Positions 47,195 through 57,110 of a stretch of 64,000 nucleotides of DNA are shown piece by piece. The DNA lies in contig NZ_KB893311.1 in assembly GCF_000374065.1 (NCBI RefSeq), positions 154,460 to 218,459 on the forward strand, given 5' to 3'. Numbering within the stretch: the first letter of the stretch is position 1; each line of letters starts with the position of its first letter. The notes under the pieces were generated by a model. That model made no database searches and was not told where the DNA came from. It saw nothing but the letters and a program-made list of their open reading frames with translations. Source of the stretch: Spirosoma luteum DSM 19990 (lineage in GTDB: Bacteria > Bacteroidota > Bacteroidia > Cytophagales > Spirosomataceae). The position numbers were made by a program, and so were the translations under genes.

Positions 47195-49330
47195 ATGAGC
47201 CAAACAGAACATGACAAAGACTACCGGGGGATCTTAAACACGATCCTCTACTTTGGGTTTGCTATTCTTTTATTTCATCTCTATGTATTCTGCCACAATG
47301 TCTTTACTAAGCTGGGAATTCCGTTATCGATTTTAACCAATATTATCCGCTCACTTAATGATGTAACGCATTTATTTAACAATACCTGGGCCAGTAAACT
47401 CGCTGCACTGGCTATACTGATTCTCTACTGTTTCGGTAATAAGTCTAAGAAAGACATTGGAGCTACCTGGAGTGAAGTGTATTACCTGGCCTTAGCTGGG
47501 TTGTTTTTTTACTTTGGCAATTTCCTCTTACTGGACATGCGGCAACTAAACGTCGACACCATCAATATTCTTTATACGGTGACTACGTTTGGGGGGTATC
47601 TGCTACTTATGAAAGCAGGTTCCAAAGCAACAAGCATCATACCTATTACCATTGGCAATGATGCATTCAATGAAGTTAATGAAAGTTTCATGCAGGAAAC
47701 GGAGTTGATTGAGAATGAATATTCAATCAATATTCCTACCTTATTTACCTATAAACAGAAGGTTCATCAGGGGTGGATTAACGTCGTTAATGCTTTTCGG
47801 GCGACAATGGTGCTTGGCACGCCAGGGTCCGGGAAAAGCTATGCGGTGGTCAATAATTACATTCGCCAGATGATCGAGAAAGGATTCTGTTTATTTATCT
47901 ATGACTTCAAGTTTCCAGACTTATCCAGAATAGCTTATTTCTATCTTCAGAAGAATAAAGACGTATACCAAAAACTGTACGGTAAAATACCACAGTTCTA
48001 CATTATTAATTTTGACGATCCCCGACGGTCTCACCGCTGTAATCCGTTACTGCCTGAATTGATGACTGATATCATCGATGCCCAGGAAGCCAGTTCTGCC
48101 ATCCTGTTAAATCTCAATAAAGTCTGGATACAAAAATCGGGTGAATTTTTTGTGGAATCCCCCATTAGCTTTCTGACAGCGTGTATCTGGTATCTAAAAC
48201 GGTACAATGATCGCAAGGTTGAAGAATACCTGGACACACTATCCGAAGAACAGCGAAATGAGCCAAGAGTAACCGATCATATCAATTACTGTACGCTGCC
48301 GCATGTAATTGAATTTGCCTGCCATCAATATGATGAAATTTTTCCTATCATGAAGGCAGAGCCAGAACTTGATCTGGTCATCGAACCTTTTTTCAGTGCC
48401 TTAAAGAACGATGCCAAGGAACAGCTGGAAGGGCAGATTGCTTCGGCTCGTATCCCCCTTTCCCGAATGGCATCACCGACCTTATACTGGGTAATGACTG
48501 GGAACGATTTTTCACTGGATATCAATGACCCAAACGATCCAAAAATTTTATGCGTTGGCAACAACCCTGACCGACAATCGGTATATGGCGCAGCATTAGG
48601 CCTATATGCGTCTAGACTTATTAAGCTTATTAACAAAAAAGACCGTATCAAATGCGGCTTCATCATTGATGAATTGCCAACAGTCTTATTACGTGGGCTT
48701 GATAATTTGATAGCGACCGGTCGGAGTAACAAGGTAGCTGTTGTGCTAGGTCTTCAGGATTTGAGTCAATTGATCCGTGACTATGGAAGAGAGGTTGCCA
48801 ATGCCATATTCACAACGATTGGTAATATTTTTACCGGCCAGGTAAAAGGAGAAACCGCTAAAAACCTAAGCAGCAGTTTTGGGAAAAATGTGCAACAGCG
48901 TCAAAGTTTTAATATCACTGATAAAGAAACAACAACCAATTTATCGACGCAAATGGATTCAGTGATACCTGAATCCAAACTCAGCAATCTATCACAAGGC
49001 CGTTTTGCTGGTGCCATAGCTGACAATGTAGATCAGGAAGTAAAACAGAAAATGTTCCACGCTAAGATTGTCATTAGTAAAACAATGGAAAAAGAACTGA
49101 AGCAGCTGCCCCAAATACCTCCGTTGCCACATTACCAACAGTTTTCTGATCAGCAAATACGCTTCATGGTGGACAACCAGTATAAGCAGGTGAAGCAAGA
49201 TGTTCGAAACATCATAGCCGAGCAACTAGGGGTTATACGAACTGGATCTGATAGTCATTTATTACGGGGTTTGGTAACGGCCAATCCCAACTATCTTATG
49301 GACAGTATTCAGGAGCCGGTGAATGCCTGA
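47195..49330 (+). CDS. Type IV coupling protein (TraG/VirD4 type)
   Basis: A 711-residue membrane ATPase. The N-terminal 150 residues hold several hydrophobic helices (e.g. YFGFAILLFHLYVFCHNVF). Walker A is MVLGTPGSGKSYAVVNN (about residue 207), then LFIYDFKFPDLS (DxK type). Walker B is CGFIIDELPTVLLRGLDNLI, followed by ATGRSNKVAVVLGLQDLSQL. It links the relaxosome to the Tra channel. It is distinct from the VirB4-like TraG of the minus operon. It follows the relaxase gene by 335 bp that carry overlapping inverted repeats. Confidence 0.92.
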   Translation: MSQTEHDKDYRGILNTILYFGFAILLFHLYVFCHNVFTKLGIPLSILTNIIRSLNDVTHLFNNTWASKLAALAILILYCFGNKSKKDIGATWSEVYYLALAGLFFYFGNFLLLDMRQLNVDTINILYTVTTFGGYLLLMKAGSKATSIIPITIGNDAFNEVNESFMQETELIENEYSINIPTLFTYKQKVHQGWINVVNAFRATMVLGTPGSGKSYAVVNNYIRQMIEKGFCLFIYDFKFPDLSRIAYFYLQKNKDVYQKLYGKIPQFYIINFDDPRRSHRCNPLLPELMTDIIDAQEASSAILLNLNKVWIQKSGEFFVESPISFLTACIWYLKRYNDRKVEEYLDTLSEEQRNEPRVTDHINYCTLPHVIEFACHQYDEIFPIMKAEPELDLVIEPFFSALKNDAKEQLEGQIASARIPLSRMASPTLYWVMTGNDFSLDINDPNDPKILCVGNNPDRQSVYGAALGLYASRLIKLINKKDRIKCGFIIDELPTVLLRGLDNLIATGRSNKVAVVLGLQDLSQLIRDYGREVANAIFTTIGNIFTGQVKGETAKNLSSSFGKNVQQRQSFNITDKETTTNLSTQMDSVIPESKLSNLSQGRFAGAIADNVDQEVKQKMFHAKIVISKTMEKELKQLPQIPPLPHYQQFSDQQIRFMVDNQYKQVKQDVRNIIAEQLGVIRTGSDSHLLRGLVTANPNYLMDSIQEPVNA

Positions 49331-49473
49331 TGGGTATCAATACGATGCTGAACCGGCGGCTACAAAAACGTGAAATATCTGTGCTATGGCCAGACGCTGT
49401 CCCATTAATTTAAATGATTGACGAGCTCCGCGCTGGTTGACCAAAATCATACTTAACACGAACCATTACTTAC

Positions 49474-49875
49474 ATGAAAAAGAAAAAAGATTCGGAAGTT
49501 GTGAAATGGAAATCCCAATTTGCTAAGCGATTTGAACTGATTCGGGAAGCATCCGGAATGAGTCAGGTTGAGATGGCCGATACGATTGGCATGAGTCAAA
49601 ATCTAGTTTATCGCTCTGAGAAAGATTGTGACATTTCGTTGAATTCATTTTTGCTCCTGTTCGTCCATTACATGAAAAATTATAAGATGAACCCGGAATG
49701 GTTCTTTGCCGAAGACAATTCCGGGTATACTCCTTATGAGATGGAATCAAGAAAAACAAAACGAGTGTCCTCAGCCGTCGAGCGCAGGCGGAACAAAATC
49801 ATTCTGGACATGTTCAACATGTTGCAACGTGATGGCCTTATGCCACAAGCTGAATCCAATACGACTCAGGAGTAA
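49474..49875 (+). CDS. XRE-family transcriptional regulator
   Basis: A 133-residue protein with an HTH_3 domain near the N-terminus (FELIREASGMSQVEMADTIG, then MSQNLVYRSEKDCDISLNSF), followed by a helical C-terminal part. The start follows the coupling-protein gene by 143 bp. It probably regulates transfer or neighbouring genes. No operator is assigned. Confidence 0.85.
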   Translation: MKKKKDSEVVKWKSQFAKRFELIREASGMSQVEMADTIGMSQNLVYRSEKDCDISLNSFLLLFVHYMKNYKMNPEWFFAEDNSGYTPYEMESRKTKRVSSAVERRRNKIILDMFNMLQRDGLMPQAESNTTQE

Positions 49876-49897
49876 ACTTATCCTAGTAAGAAAATAA

Positions 49898-49931
49898 AGC
49901 CCCCAAATAGACTAAATCCATATTGGGGGCT
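49898..49931. terminator. Bidirectional terminator
   Basis: 9-bp perfect stem AGCCCCCAA / TTGGGGGCT between convergent genes (XRE, M23 peptidase); it has A and T runs on its flanks. A good bidirectional terminator. Confidence 0.8.
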
Positions 49932-49950
49932 ACGTTTTAATGCCTGGTTA

Positions 49951-50973
49951 TTACCGTCCAACGGTTAGGATTCGTTTGCCCAAGGCCATTAAGCTGGAAG
50001 AGCGCGGCATGGTTACTGGTTTTAGAGGTTCGATAAACTCGGCCTTAATTAGGCTTCTGGGAGCGTTTTTGGGTTTGAAGCCCGTACTAGCCAGGCGTAC
50101 TTTCCCTACATATTTCCGTTGCTGAGTGAGGGGAGTTGTTGTCAGCGTAGCTGCCTGTAACCTCTTCATTAAGAGAAAACAATATTCAGTTGGATCAACC
50201 GGTTCATTTCCCCAAAGTACACTGTAATGTAAGTGGGGCCCTGTCGTCATGCCTGTTTCTCCGATATGGCCAATAACCTGCCCCCGAGTGATCGACTCAC
50301 CCACAAGAACCGAATGGTCTTCTAAATGGCCATAGCCCGTTAAGTAGCCAGAGGCATGTTTAATATAGATGGCTAAACCCATGCCATCCGGTTGCCAAAC
50401 CACCCTGTCGACAATACCATCCGCAGTAGCATAAACCGGTGAATACTTTGCTTGGGGTAAATCTATCCCGGCGTGATTATGAACAGTGCCCCGCACGGGA
50501 TGGTACCGAAGCCCAAAACCACTACTAACTCTATAATCTGACCAGGAGCGAATACGAATGGGTAAGATCGATGGGATGGTCCGTAATAAGTTGTCGGGCG
50601 ACAGTGATTTAGGGGTTGTGAAGTTTCGCAATTGAGTCCGGATTTTACTTAGTGAATCCTCCAGTAACAGGACTACCAAAGAGTCTGATTGGCTCAGACT
50701 TTTGATGTTGACGGCTTTAAAATGAGATGGTGCCGTCACTGGTAGCATGGCTGCTTTTTCCGTGACTGGGTATATCGATTGGCCCATAAAGGTCACCACA
50801 AAAGAGGCTTTATCGGATTGAGTAGGCTTAGTCGCTCGACAAGTCATTAGACTATCTGAGGCCCCAAGCTGGATAGATTGGCGCACGGGTCTACTGAACA
50901 TGACCTGACCAGCGGCTGAGTGGAAAGCGCCGGTCAATGCTATTGAAATAATAAATCGAAAAATATTTTTCAT
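49951..50973 (-). CDS. Secreted M23-family peptidoglycan peptidase (340 aa)
   Basis: The start MKNIFRFIISIALTGAFHSA is a signal peptide. The C-terminal half has the M23 (LytM/lysostaphin-like) metal motif: GTVHNHAGIDLPQAKYSPVY with the first His and Asp, VVWQPDGMGLAIYIKHASG, YGHLEDHSVLVGESITRGQ, then HLH in TGPHLHYSVLWG. It cleaves peptidoglycan cross-links, which fits opening the wall for a transfer channel. The gene is antisense to its neighbours and diverges from gene 51055. Confidence 0.9.
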   Translation of the reverse strand: MKNIFRFIISIALTGAFHSAAGQVMFSRPVRQSIQLGASDSLMTCRATKPTQSDKASFVVTFMGQSIYPVTEKAAMLPVTAPSHFKAVNIKSLSQSDSLVVLLLEDSLSKIRTQLRNFTTPKSLSPDNLLRTIPSILPIRIRSWSDYRVSSGFGLRYHPVRGTVHNHAGIDLPQAKYSPVYATADGIVDRVVWQPDGMGLAIYIKHASGYLTGYGHLEDHSVLVGESITRGQVIGHIGETGMTTGPHLHYSVLWGNEPVDPTEYCFLLMKRLQAATLTTTPLTQQRKYVGKVRLASTGFKPKNAPRSLIKAEFIEPLKPVTMPRSSSLMALGKRILTVGR

Positions 50974-51054
50974 TTCAAATACAGTATAAATAATATTAAT
51001 TTTAATATTACATAATAATATTGTCAGGTCAAGGGAAAACTTAAAAAAACACGT

Positions 51055-53145
51055 ATGGAATCTACTTCAACTAATAATCCTGATACCCAAAATAGTTCCT
51101 ATCAGTTAAACAGTCATGATTTGAAGCAATTTGCTGCGCAGGGTATCGTCCCGGCCCCCGGGTATAAAGCGTACAAAGAAAACGGTAGGAAGCTGTTGCC
51201 CGAGCATAGGACGCCCTTAGTTAATGAAATAGTTTCTAGATATTTAAAAGGAAATACAAGTTTCTCTACGCCCGAATTTGCCGATATTCTAATAAATGAT
51301 CTTGACACGAAGCGCCTTGTTGAAAGCCAATATAAGAATGCCCAAAACTCCGTCCCTCCTATAAGTACCGACCTTGGACAACCTGGCCAACCCGTAAAAA
51401 ATGAGATCGATTCAGGGACTAAAGCCCAGCCAACTTCTGAAGTAATTAGTTCGCAGGCTCCTCAAAGGGAAGAAGTTGTACAACCCAGTTATCAACCCAT
51501 TGGGTTTACTGTTGGTGCTACCGAGCGTGCTGACCAGTTGTCGGATGCGGACTCAAAGTATGGACAGACTGTTGAATTTCGCTTTAATCCGGTATCTCAC
51601 GAGACTCCCTTAAATCAACCAGGCGGATCGGATACCGAGGCTTTGAAGGTATACGAACAGATTGAAGCGACCCGGTACGAGTTGTTGCTGCCTCCTGAAG
51701 CCGAAGAGATACGGCAGTTTTTACGCAATGACGGGTATTTGTCCAATGAGGAAATTTCCAAGGCGTTGTACGATGCCGGTTTGAAACGGGAGGAACTGCA
51801 GCATACGGTAGAAACGCTGGATTCATCAAAAAACCCGGATATCATCGCCAAAATCACCAATTACCTGTGGGACGTCCACGAGTCCGTGATGGACAGCCCC
51901 TTGCGCGAGCATTTAGCCCCGGATGGTAAATATGAGCTGGTTGCCATTATTCATAATCCGGATGGCCTTCGCGAGCAGGAACAGCTTGTCCAGATTGCTG
52001 ATGAACTTACGCGTCGTGAAACGCAACGGGAAGACGGTATCGTGTCTAAACTGCTCTCACTGAAAACGTTCGATGGAGGGATGGTAGCTAATATGCTCCA
52101 CAACCACCAGATGATGCAGGAAATCATTGAAAAACTTTTAGGTGTACATTATCAATCTCAATCACAAACAAGTATGGAAATTCCAACCGCTACAAGGTAT
52201 GACTGGAATCAGATTAAAGATCAGATGGAGAGGAACGGAGTTACTCGGGAAAGCCTGGAAAAATCGGGTAATCTTGATAACCTGTTGAATGGACGGCGGA
52301 CTGAAACGCTGCAACTGAGTCGGCGTGATGAACAAGGCGCTGAAACGCCGGTTTCAGGTCGACTCTACATTGCTGAAGTCCCCGGTAAAGGGCCAGTCGT
52401 ATACCTCTCACCGGAACGGCAGGAGCTGAAACTGCCAGTCAGCTATCAGGGCCATGTATTCTCTAAACAGGATCAGGAGAATTTGTTGAAGAATGGCGAA
52501 ATGGGACGTGTCGTCACACTGAAAGACAAGATTACCCAGGAACCCTATCAGGCGTTTATTGGTGTGGACCCGGCCAACAAATCCCTGACGGTGATGAGAC
52601 AGGAACGGTTTACGCCCCCAACCAAGCTGCTGGGAGTAGAACTCAGCCCAGATCAACGCGAGGCCCTGCGTAATCACCAGGTGGTACGCGTCCGCAATAT
52701 GGTTGGCGATGATCAAAAGTTCTTTACGGCCGATGTGCAGATTAACGTCAATAAACGAAGCTTTGCCTTTAAACGCGTCAATGAACAGGACGAAAAAATT
52801 AAAGCGGCAAATCAAAAAGACGTAAAGCAGGCCAGCCCTAAAACCAGAAAGAAGGTAGATCCCAACCTTAAGCCTGAGCAGGCGACTCCAGCCAAGCAAT
52901 CAAAAAAGCAAGTCCAGCCGGCGGGAGCAGGCAAAGATGCCGATACCAAGCAAGCTGTTAGTGTAGCGGCTAAAAATGGTCAACAGCGCATTACAGTGGA
53001 TAAATCAACCAATAGTCCTTCGCTTACGATAACTAATCCCACGAAAGGGCAGCAGGCTGGAAAAAAAGAAACCCAGACGATGGTCAATGGCACGGCTGTT
53101 CAAAAGCAGGACACACCTAAAAAGAAAAAAGGTCCAAAATTATAG
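51055..53145 (+). CDS. DUF4099/DUF3945-type protein (696 aa)
   Basis: The N-terminal half (residues about 1-370) is polar with Pro/Gln-rich spacers and helical blocks. From about residue 380 the DUF4099-like segment begins (WNQIKDQMERNGVTRESLEK), then DUF3945 (YQGHVFSKQDQENLLKNGEM, GVELSPDQREALRNHQVVRV), and a long basic tail (KKKKGPKL). Such proteins sit in conjugation/mobilization regions of Bacteroidota, with unknown function. Start is 81 bp after the divergent M23 gene. Confidence 0.7.
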   Translation: MESTSTNNPDTQNSSYQLNSHDLKQFAAQGIVPAPGYKAYKENGRKLLPEHRTPLVNEIVSRYLKGNTSFSTPEFADILINDLDTKRLVESQYKNAQNSVPPISTDLGQPGQPVKNEIDSGTKAQPTSEVISSQAPQREEVVQPSYQPIGFTVGATERADQLSDADSKYGQTVEFRFNPVSHETPLNQPGGSDTEALKVYEQIEATRYELLLPPEAEEIRQFLRNDGYLSNEEISKALYDAGLKREELQHTVETLDSSKNPDIIAKITNYLWDVHESVMDSPLREHLAPDGKYELVAIIHNPDGLREQEQLVQIADELTRRETQREDGIVSKLLSLKTFDGGMVANMLHNHQMMQEIIEKLLGVHYQSQSQTSMEIPTATRYDWNQIKDQMERNGVTRESLEKSGNLDNLLNGRRTETLQLSRRDEQGAETPVSGRLYIAEVPGKGPVVYLSPERQELKLPVSYQGHVFSKQDQENLLKNGEMGRVVTLKDKITQEPYQAFIGVDPANKSLTVMRQERFTPPTKLLGVELSPDQREALRNHQVVRVRNMVGDDQKFFTADVQINVNKRSFAFKRVNEQDEKIKAANQKDVKQASPKTRKKVDPNLKPEQATPAKQSKKQVQPAGAGKDADTKQAVSVAAKNGQQRITVDKSTNSPSLTITNPTKGQQAGKKETQTMVNGTAVQKQDTPKKKKGPKL

Positions 53146-53275
53146 TCGATTCCATAACCACTCCCTTCGTGTATACCAATCCATAACAGCCACATTAGCG
53201 CCACTCGTACACCGGGCCCATTGGTCGACTACGCCGCGGGTAAATCTGAATTCCATCGTTGGCAAACGCTATCAG

Positions 53276-54050
53276 ATGGATTTATTTAAAAATATGATCT
53301 GCGATAAGTTTCAGGTAATTAATAATTCAGTTGACCCGCAAACGGCCCAACAACTGGAAAAACTGCTGGCTGGAAAGCAAACCGATGTAGTGATACTTAA
53401 CGATGGATCAACCGCTAAACTGGTAATACTCAATACGCCGGATAAAGGTCCTAGAATCCATCAGATGGATGTACGAGCGGAACTAATCCTGGGTAAGACA
53501 TACCTGGGGCATACCTTCACCGAACAGGATAAACAGTATTTACATAAGTACGGTGATATGGGCCGTACCGCTCAACTCATTGATCCGAATGGGGGGCAAC
53601 CCTTGAAGGCTTTGATTGGTGTCGATCAGGAAACCAAGCGGTTGAGGCTCCTTAACATCGATACGTTTAGAATGCCGGATGAAATCCTGGGTAAAAAATT
53701 AACCCCAGTTCAGAAATTGATGCTACTGGAGGGGAAAGCTTTACGGTTAGATAACATGGACTATAAGGGAACAAAATTCTCAACGTATACCCGCCTATCG
53801 GCGGCCAAAGGTGGGTTCAAATACAATAAGATTCAGACCCAGCAAAATAATCTACCACTGGCCAGCCTGCCATCTCAAGTCCAGTCGGTAAGCTCACCAG
53901 CCCTCGAACCAGAAGCTGACGCCAGCTTCCCAATCTAAAGAGTCATCCTCATCAACTCGCCATTCGAACGTTACTGCCAATACCCAAACGGATACTGGTG
54001 ACAAACCAAAGCCAGACGTCAAAAAGTCAAAAGTCAAACTTCGTCGCTAA
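53276..54050 (+). CDS. DUF3945-type paralogue, C-terminus frameshifted
   Basis: A long frame opens at 53087, inside the previous gene, but ATG 53276 (MDLFKNMICDKFQVINNSVD) is the sensible start. The body copies the second half of the preceding protein: ILGKTYLGHTFTEQDKQYLH parallels the DUF3945 part, as does GKKLTPVQKLMLLEGKALRL. The frame stops at 53938 (ADASFPI). Another frame then continues with QSKESSSSTRH, KPKPDVKKSKVKLRR and a stop at 54048-54050. The basic tail there matches the tails of both neighbours, so an indel near 53900 is likely. The paralogue may still be functional up to the break. Confidence 0.65.
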
Positions 54051-54102
54051 CCTAAAACGTGCTAGGGGAAACTGTACCACCCTTTTCTTATTGTAAATAC
54101 GT

Positions 54103-55623
54103 ATGGCTGATTCAACTAGCATCTCATCTAGACCCCTAAATCGCGAACAGGTAGAACAGAAAAAAGCGGCTGATGATGAATTAATTCGGCGCTATAAATC
54201 CGATATAAACCTGGCCACGTTTGCGGAGGATCTTGGTTATGCCTATGATAAAAAACACTCAACCCGCAATGTTCCAGTACTGGATAATCCAGCCACTGGG
54301 CAAACCATCATCGTTCGAAGAAACTCAGCATCGGGCGAGTACTTTTACACCAATCCTAAGGATAATTATGATAAGGGAAATATCATAAACCTGGCTAGCC
54401 GGCACTATAATCTTGATTTGAGTACTCGATCCGGCTGGGACGAGCTGCATAAAAAATTAAGTGACCGGCTGGGAAATGTGTATTTTACCAAACATGAAGT
54501 CATTCAACCCCACCGGTTCAAACAACTTGAACAGGGCAGCGAGTCGCTCGTAAAATATTTCAATCTAAAGCCTTTGACGGACACGTCCTATCTGGAAAAT
54601 GAGCGTAAAATCGATAGAGCGACCATTGAGGCACCCGAGTTTGCGGGCAAAATTTTAAACAAACCATTCAATGATACCAAAGCGGGTATATCAGGAACCA
54701 ATACGATATTTCCCCTAGAAAACGAGAAGGGAATCATTGCCATCAGCACCCGGAACACCGACTGGAATAGTATGGTCGGCGAGAAACAGGATGGTATCTG
54801 GGTATCTAACATCAATCCGGCTGTAAAACCAAAAGAGATAGTTATTCTGGAAAGCCCGATCAATGCGCTTTCCTATCATCAGTTGCATCCGCCCAAAAAT
54901 GAGTTTGACCGCGTTTATATTGCCACGTGTGGAAATGCATCCGCAACCCAACCGCTTACGATTCAAAAGTTAATTAATAAACTCCAGCCGGAAAAGCTTA
55001 TTCTTAGTAATGATAATGACCCGGCGGGCATTCGTCATAACATTAATATGATGAGTAAGCTTCATATGCCGCAGCAACCGGTAACGGGAATCTCTGTGGC
55101 AATCGGGAGCAGTAAATTTCGAAATACGCTCTACGTTGAAGTGAAACCCGAATTGCCAACAAGCCCAACGCCACCAGTTGAGCAAATCAAACTGCGCATC
55201 GGGGACGTACTGAACCGTCGTTTACATAATGAAGGTGACCAGGCCACTTTGTCCACTATTACCAGCCGGGATGACATTACACAAATACGCGCTGATTTCC
55301 CCAATCAACGGCCACTGCTTATCCGCGCTGAAAACCTGACGAAAGAATTACGTCAGTCCGGAGCGTCAATCGAAATAAAACGCTCAATGAATAAAGACTG
55401 GAACGATGATTTAAAAGAAAAACAAGCCCGTTTACTGAGCCAGAAACAATCCGCCCCCACACTAAATCATCAACCCGTCCTAGTTCAGCCGCAACGAAAC
55501 CAGCCAGGTGTACCCAGTTTACCCACTCCGGTTAAACCTGCAATACCCAAATCGATAACGCAGCCAATGCCCGATCGCTCAGCTGGTGAGGATAGCCGAC
55601 GGAAAACTAAACTTAAACCCTAG
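54103..55623 (+). CDS. Toprim/primase-like protein (DUF3991 type, 506 aa)
   Basis: A 506-residue protein. Residues about 25-125 (SDINLATFAEDLGYAYDKKH, IVRRNSASGEYFYTN, GNIINLASRHYNLD) look like the DUF3991 zinc-finger-like region of primase relatives. From about 245, VILESPINALSYHQLHPPKN and ILSNDNDPAGIRHNINMM form a Toprim fold with the Glu and D-x-D metal residues. The C-terminus has a basic tail (RRKTKLKP). It may prime the complementary strand or process DNA after transfer. TraP, the primase of CTnDOT, is absent from the tra operon, and this protein could take its place (inference). Confidence 0.78.
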   Translation: MADSTSISSRPLNREQVEQKKAADDELIRRYKSDINLATFAEDLGYAYDKKHSTRNVPVLDNPATGQTIIVRRNSASGEYFYTNPKDNYDKGNIINLASRHYNLDLSTRSGWDELHKKLSDRLGNVYFTKHEVIQPHRFKQLEQGSESLVKYFNLKPLTDTSYLENERKIDRATIEAPEFAGKILNKPFNDTKAGISGTNTIFPLENEKGIIAISTRNTDWNSMVGEKQDGIWVSNINPAVKPKEIVILESPINALSYHQLHPPKNEFDRVYIATCGNASATQPLTIQKLINKLQPEKLILSNDNDPAGIRHNINMMSKLHMPQQPVTGISVAIGSSKFRNTLYVEVKPELPTSPTPPVEQIKLRIGDVLNRRLHNEGDQATLSTITSRDDITQIRADFPNQRPLLIRAENLTKELRQSGASIEIKRSMNKDWNDDLKEKQARLLSQKQSAPTLNHQPVLVQPQRNQPGVPSLPTPVKPAIPKSITQPMPDRSAGEDSRRKTKLKP

Positions 55624-55670
55624 CGCACACTGTAGTTCAAAAATTTTACGGCTTTAACGCATATACCCGT

Positions 55671-55958
55671 ATGAACCCGATCGTACAATCGAACGCAAAT
55701 CCACTTCAAGCGGCAGCCATATCGTATTCATTGACAATTCCGGCAGCTATTCCGAGCCTTTCCGGCTTAACCTGTTTGTTTGTTCAAAAAACATTGACCG
55801 ACCTGCCTGACCGGTTAAAGGCACTGAACCAGAGTGGCCATCTTAATAACTATGAAGTTGTTTTCTTACAACAGGCCCTGTTACTGTTACAGGTTGAACT
55901 ATCGCTCTTGCCGGAATACCAAGTCTTATTAAGCTACCAAGAAGTGGTTGCAACCTAG
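55671..55958 (+). CDS. Hypothetical protein (95 aa)
   Basis: A 95-residue mostly helical and hydrophobic-leaning protein (IPAAIPSLSGLTCLFVQKTL and YEVVFLQQALLLLQVELSLL). No clear membrane span. It follows the Toprim gene by 47 bp and ends just before promoter module copy 11. Function unknown. Confidence 0.5.
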   Translation: MNPIVQSNANPLQAAAISYSLTIPAAIPSLSGLTCLFVQKTLTDLPDRLKALNQSGHLNNYEVVFLQQALLLLQVELSLLPEYQVLLSYQEVVAT

Positions 55959-55964
55959 CTAGCG

Positions 55965-56046
55965 CGGACTAAGGGGAAAAGACCTACGATTATTATCTTG
56001 TATTTGATTTAAATATTAATTTATTGAAAATAGACGTGTATATTTA
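55965..56046 (+). promoter_or_regulatory. Repeated promoter module, copy 11
   Basis: GCGGACTAAGGGGAAAAG (GGGG at 55973) and TATATTTA at 56039-56046, 66 nt later. It lies on the far side of the tra block from the other ten copies and precedes gene 56106. Confidence 0.65.
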
Positions 56047-56105
56047 ACCATTAACAACTAGACATGACTATTAACTGATAACTGGCTGAAAAGTCCTCTG
56101 AACTT

Positions 56106-56519
56106 ATGGAAGAATACTTCATTAAGATCGACCCCTATTCCGAAACGATCGATCAAATAAAACGTTCGGATAGTTACGCTTACTTGGCTCATCAACTGGG
56201 GTGTCGGCACGTGGGCATATATGCCAAGCAGCCATTTTTGGATGCCGCCATGATGAACGCGGAAGCCTTGGAAACCGATTTACTGCCAGCGGCCTGGCGT
56301 TACGTACCTACTGGTGAAGTCTACTTTGGACCAGCCCTCTGGCTTAACATTTCAGAGACCGGAGAGCTGCGAGTTCCGCTTCGACGAATTGATCTGTTGG
56401 AGGATGAGATTGAGTTTTTAGGCTTTATAGAACCGTGTACTGATTTCTTACCCCTTGGTGAAAACCTGCTGGATGATTCGGAATGTGGAGACGAACAATC
56501 TCCCGATATTGAGTTCTGA
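56106..56519 (+). CDS. Acidic hypothetical protein (137 aa)
   Basis: A 137-residue acidic protein (MEEYFIKIDPYSETIDQIKR, LRRIDLLEDEIEFLGFIEPC) ending GDEQSPDIEF. No transmembrane segment. It is driven by promoter module copy 11, like the ArdC/SSB/PRTRC genes, and may belong to the same regulon. Family unknown; DNA mimicry is only a speculation. Confidence 0.55.
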   Translation: MEEYFIKIDPYSETIDQIKRSDSYAYLAHQLGCRHVGIYAKQPFLDAAMMNAEALETDLLPAAWRYVPTGEVYFGPALWLNISETGELRVPLRRIDLLEDEIEFLGFIEPCTDFLPLGENLLDDSECGDEQSPDIEF

Positions 56520-56638
56520 TTATAGGTGGGTTTGGCAACGAATGATAAGCTGAGTGTTAGTTTATAAGACTTATTTACAATGAAAAGTAAATTAGTTTTT
56601 TTTCGCAGACTGTAGATCGATATTACGTTAAACATTAT

Positions 56639-56914
56639 ATGGAACTCGTCATCAAACCATATGTACCCTTTACCAATTCGGGTACATTCAGACTGGGTGC
56701 ATTACTTCGATTTACAGAACCAATCTACCAAATTTCACCGGGTACGGTAGGGCTTGTTTATGAATCGGTTCAGGAGAACGGGATCGACTACTGCGGGGTC
56801 ATACTCGAAAATGGGATGGATATTGGTCTGGTAATGAGTTGTGATTTGGATTATCTGGCTGAAAACTACTTCAGATACCCACCACCTATCAATTTACAAC
56901 GCCGGATGAACTAA
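56639..56914 (+). CDS. Small hypothetical protein (91 aa)
   Basis: A 91-residue beta-rich protein (MELVIKPYVPFTNSGTFRLG, YQISPGTVGLVYESVQENGI) reminiscent of small SH3-like domains, without a firm family. It is 119 bp after the previous gene. No palindrome or G-box lies between. Confidence 0.5.
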   Translation: MELVIKPYVPFTNSGTFRLGALLRFTEPIYQISPGTVGLVYESVQENGIDYCGVILENGMDIGLVMSCDLDYLAENYFRYPPPINLQRRMN

Positions 56915-57110
56915 TGCGGCATTACAAGCAGGGAACATTCAGAAAAGCATTTTCACTGGTGTATCCTCCCTCTTCGACGGTTCCGGTTTAGGTTGACTGC
57001 TCCTGCGTAGTATCTCCGGGCCGGAAAACCCGTTCAACGAGTGGGCGGACTTTTTTTTTGGCTATATTGATTTAAATTATAGTTTTTTAAGCTAAATTTT
57101 ATTTAATCTA

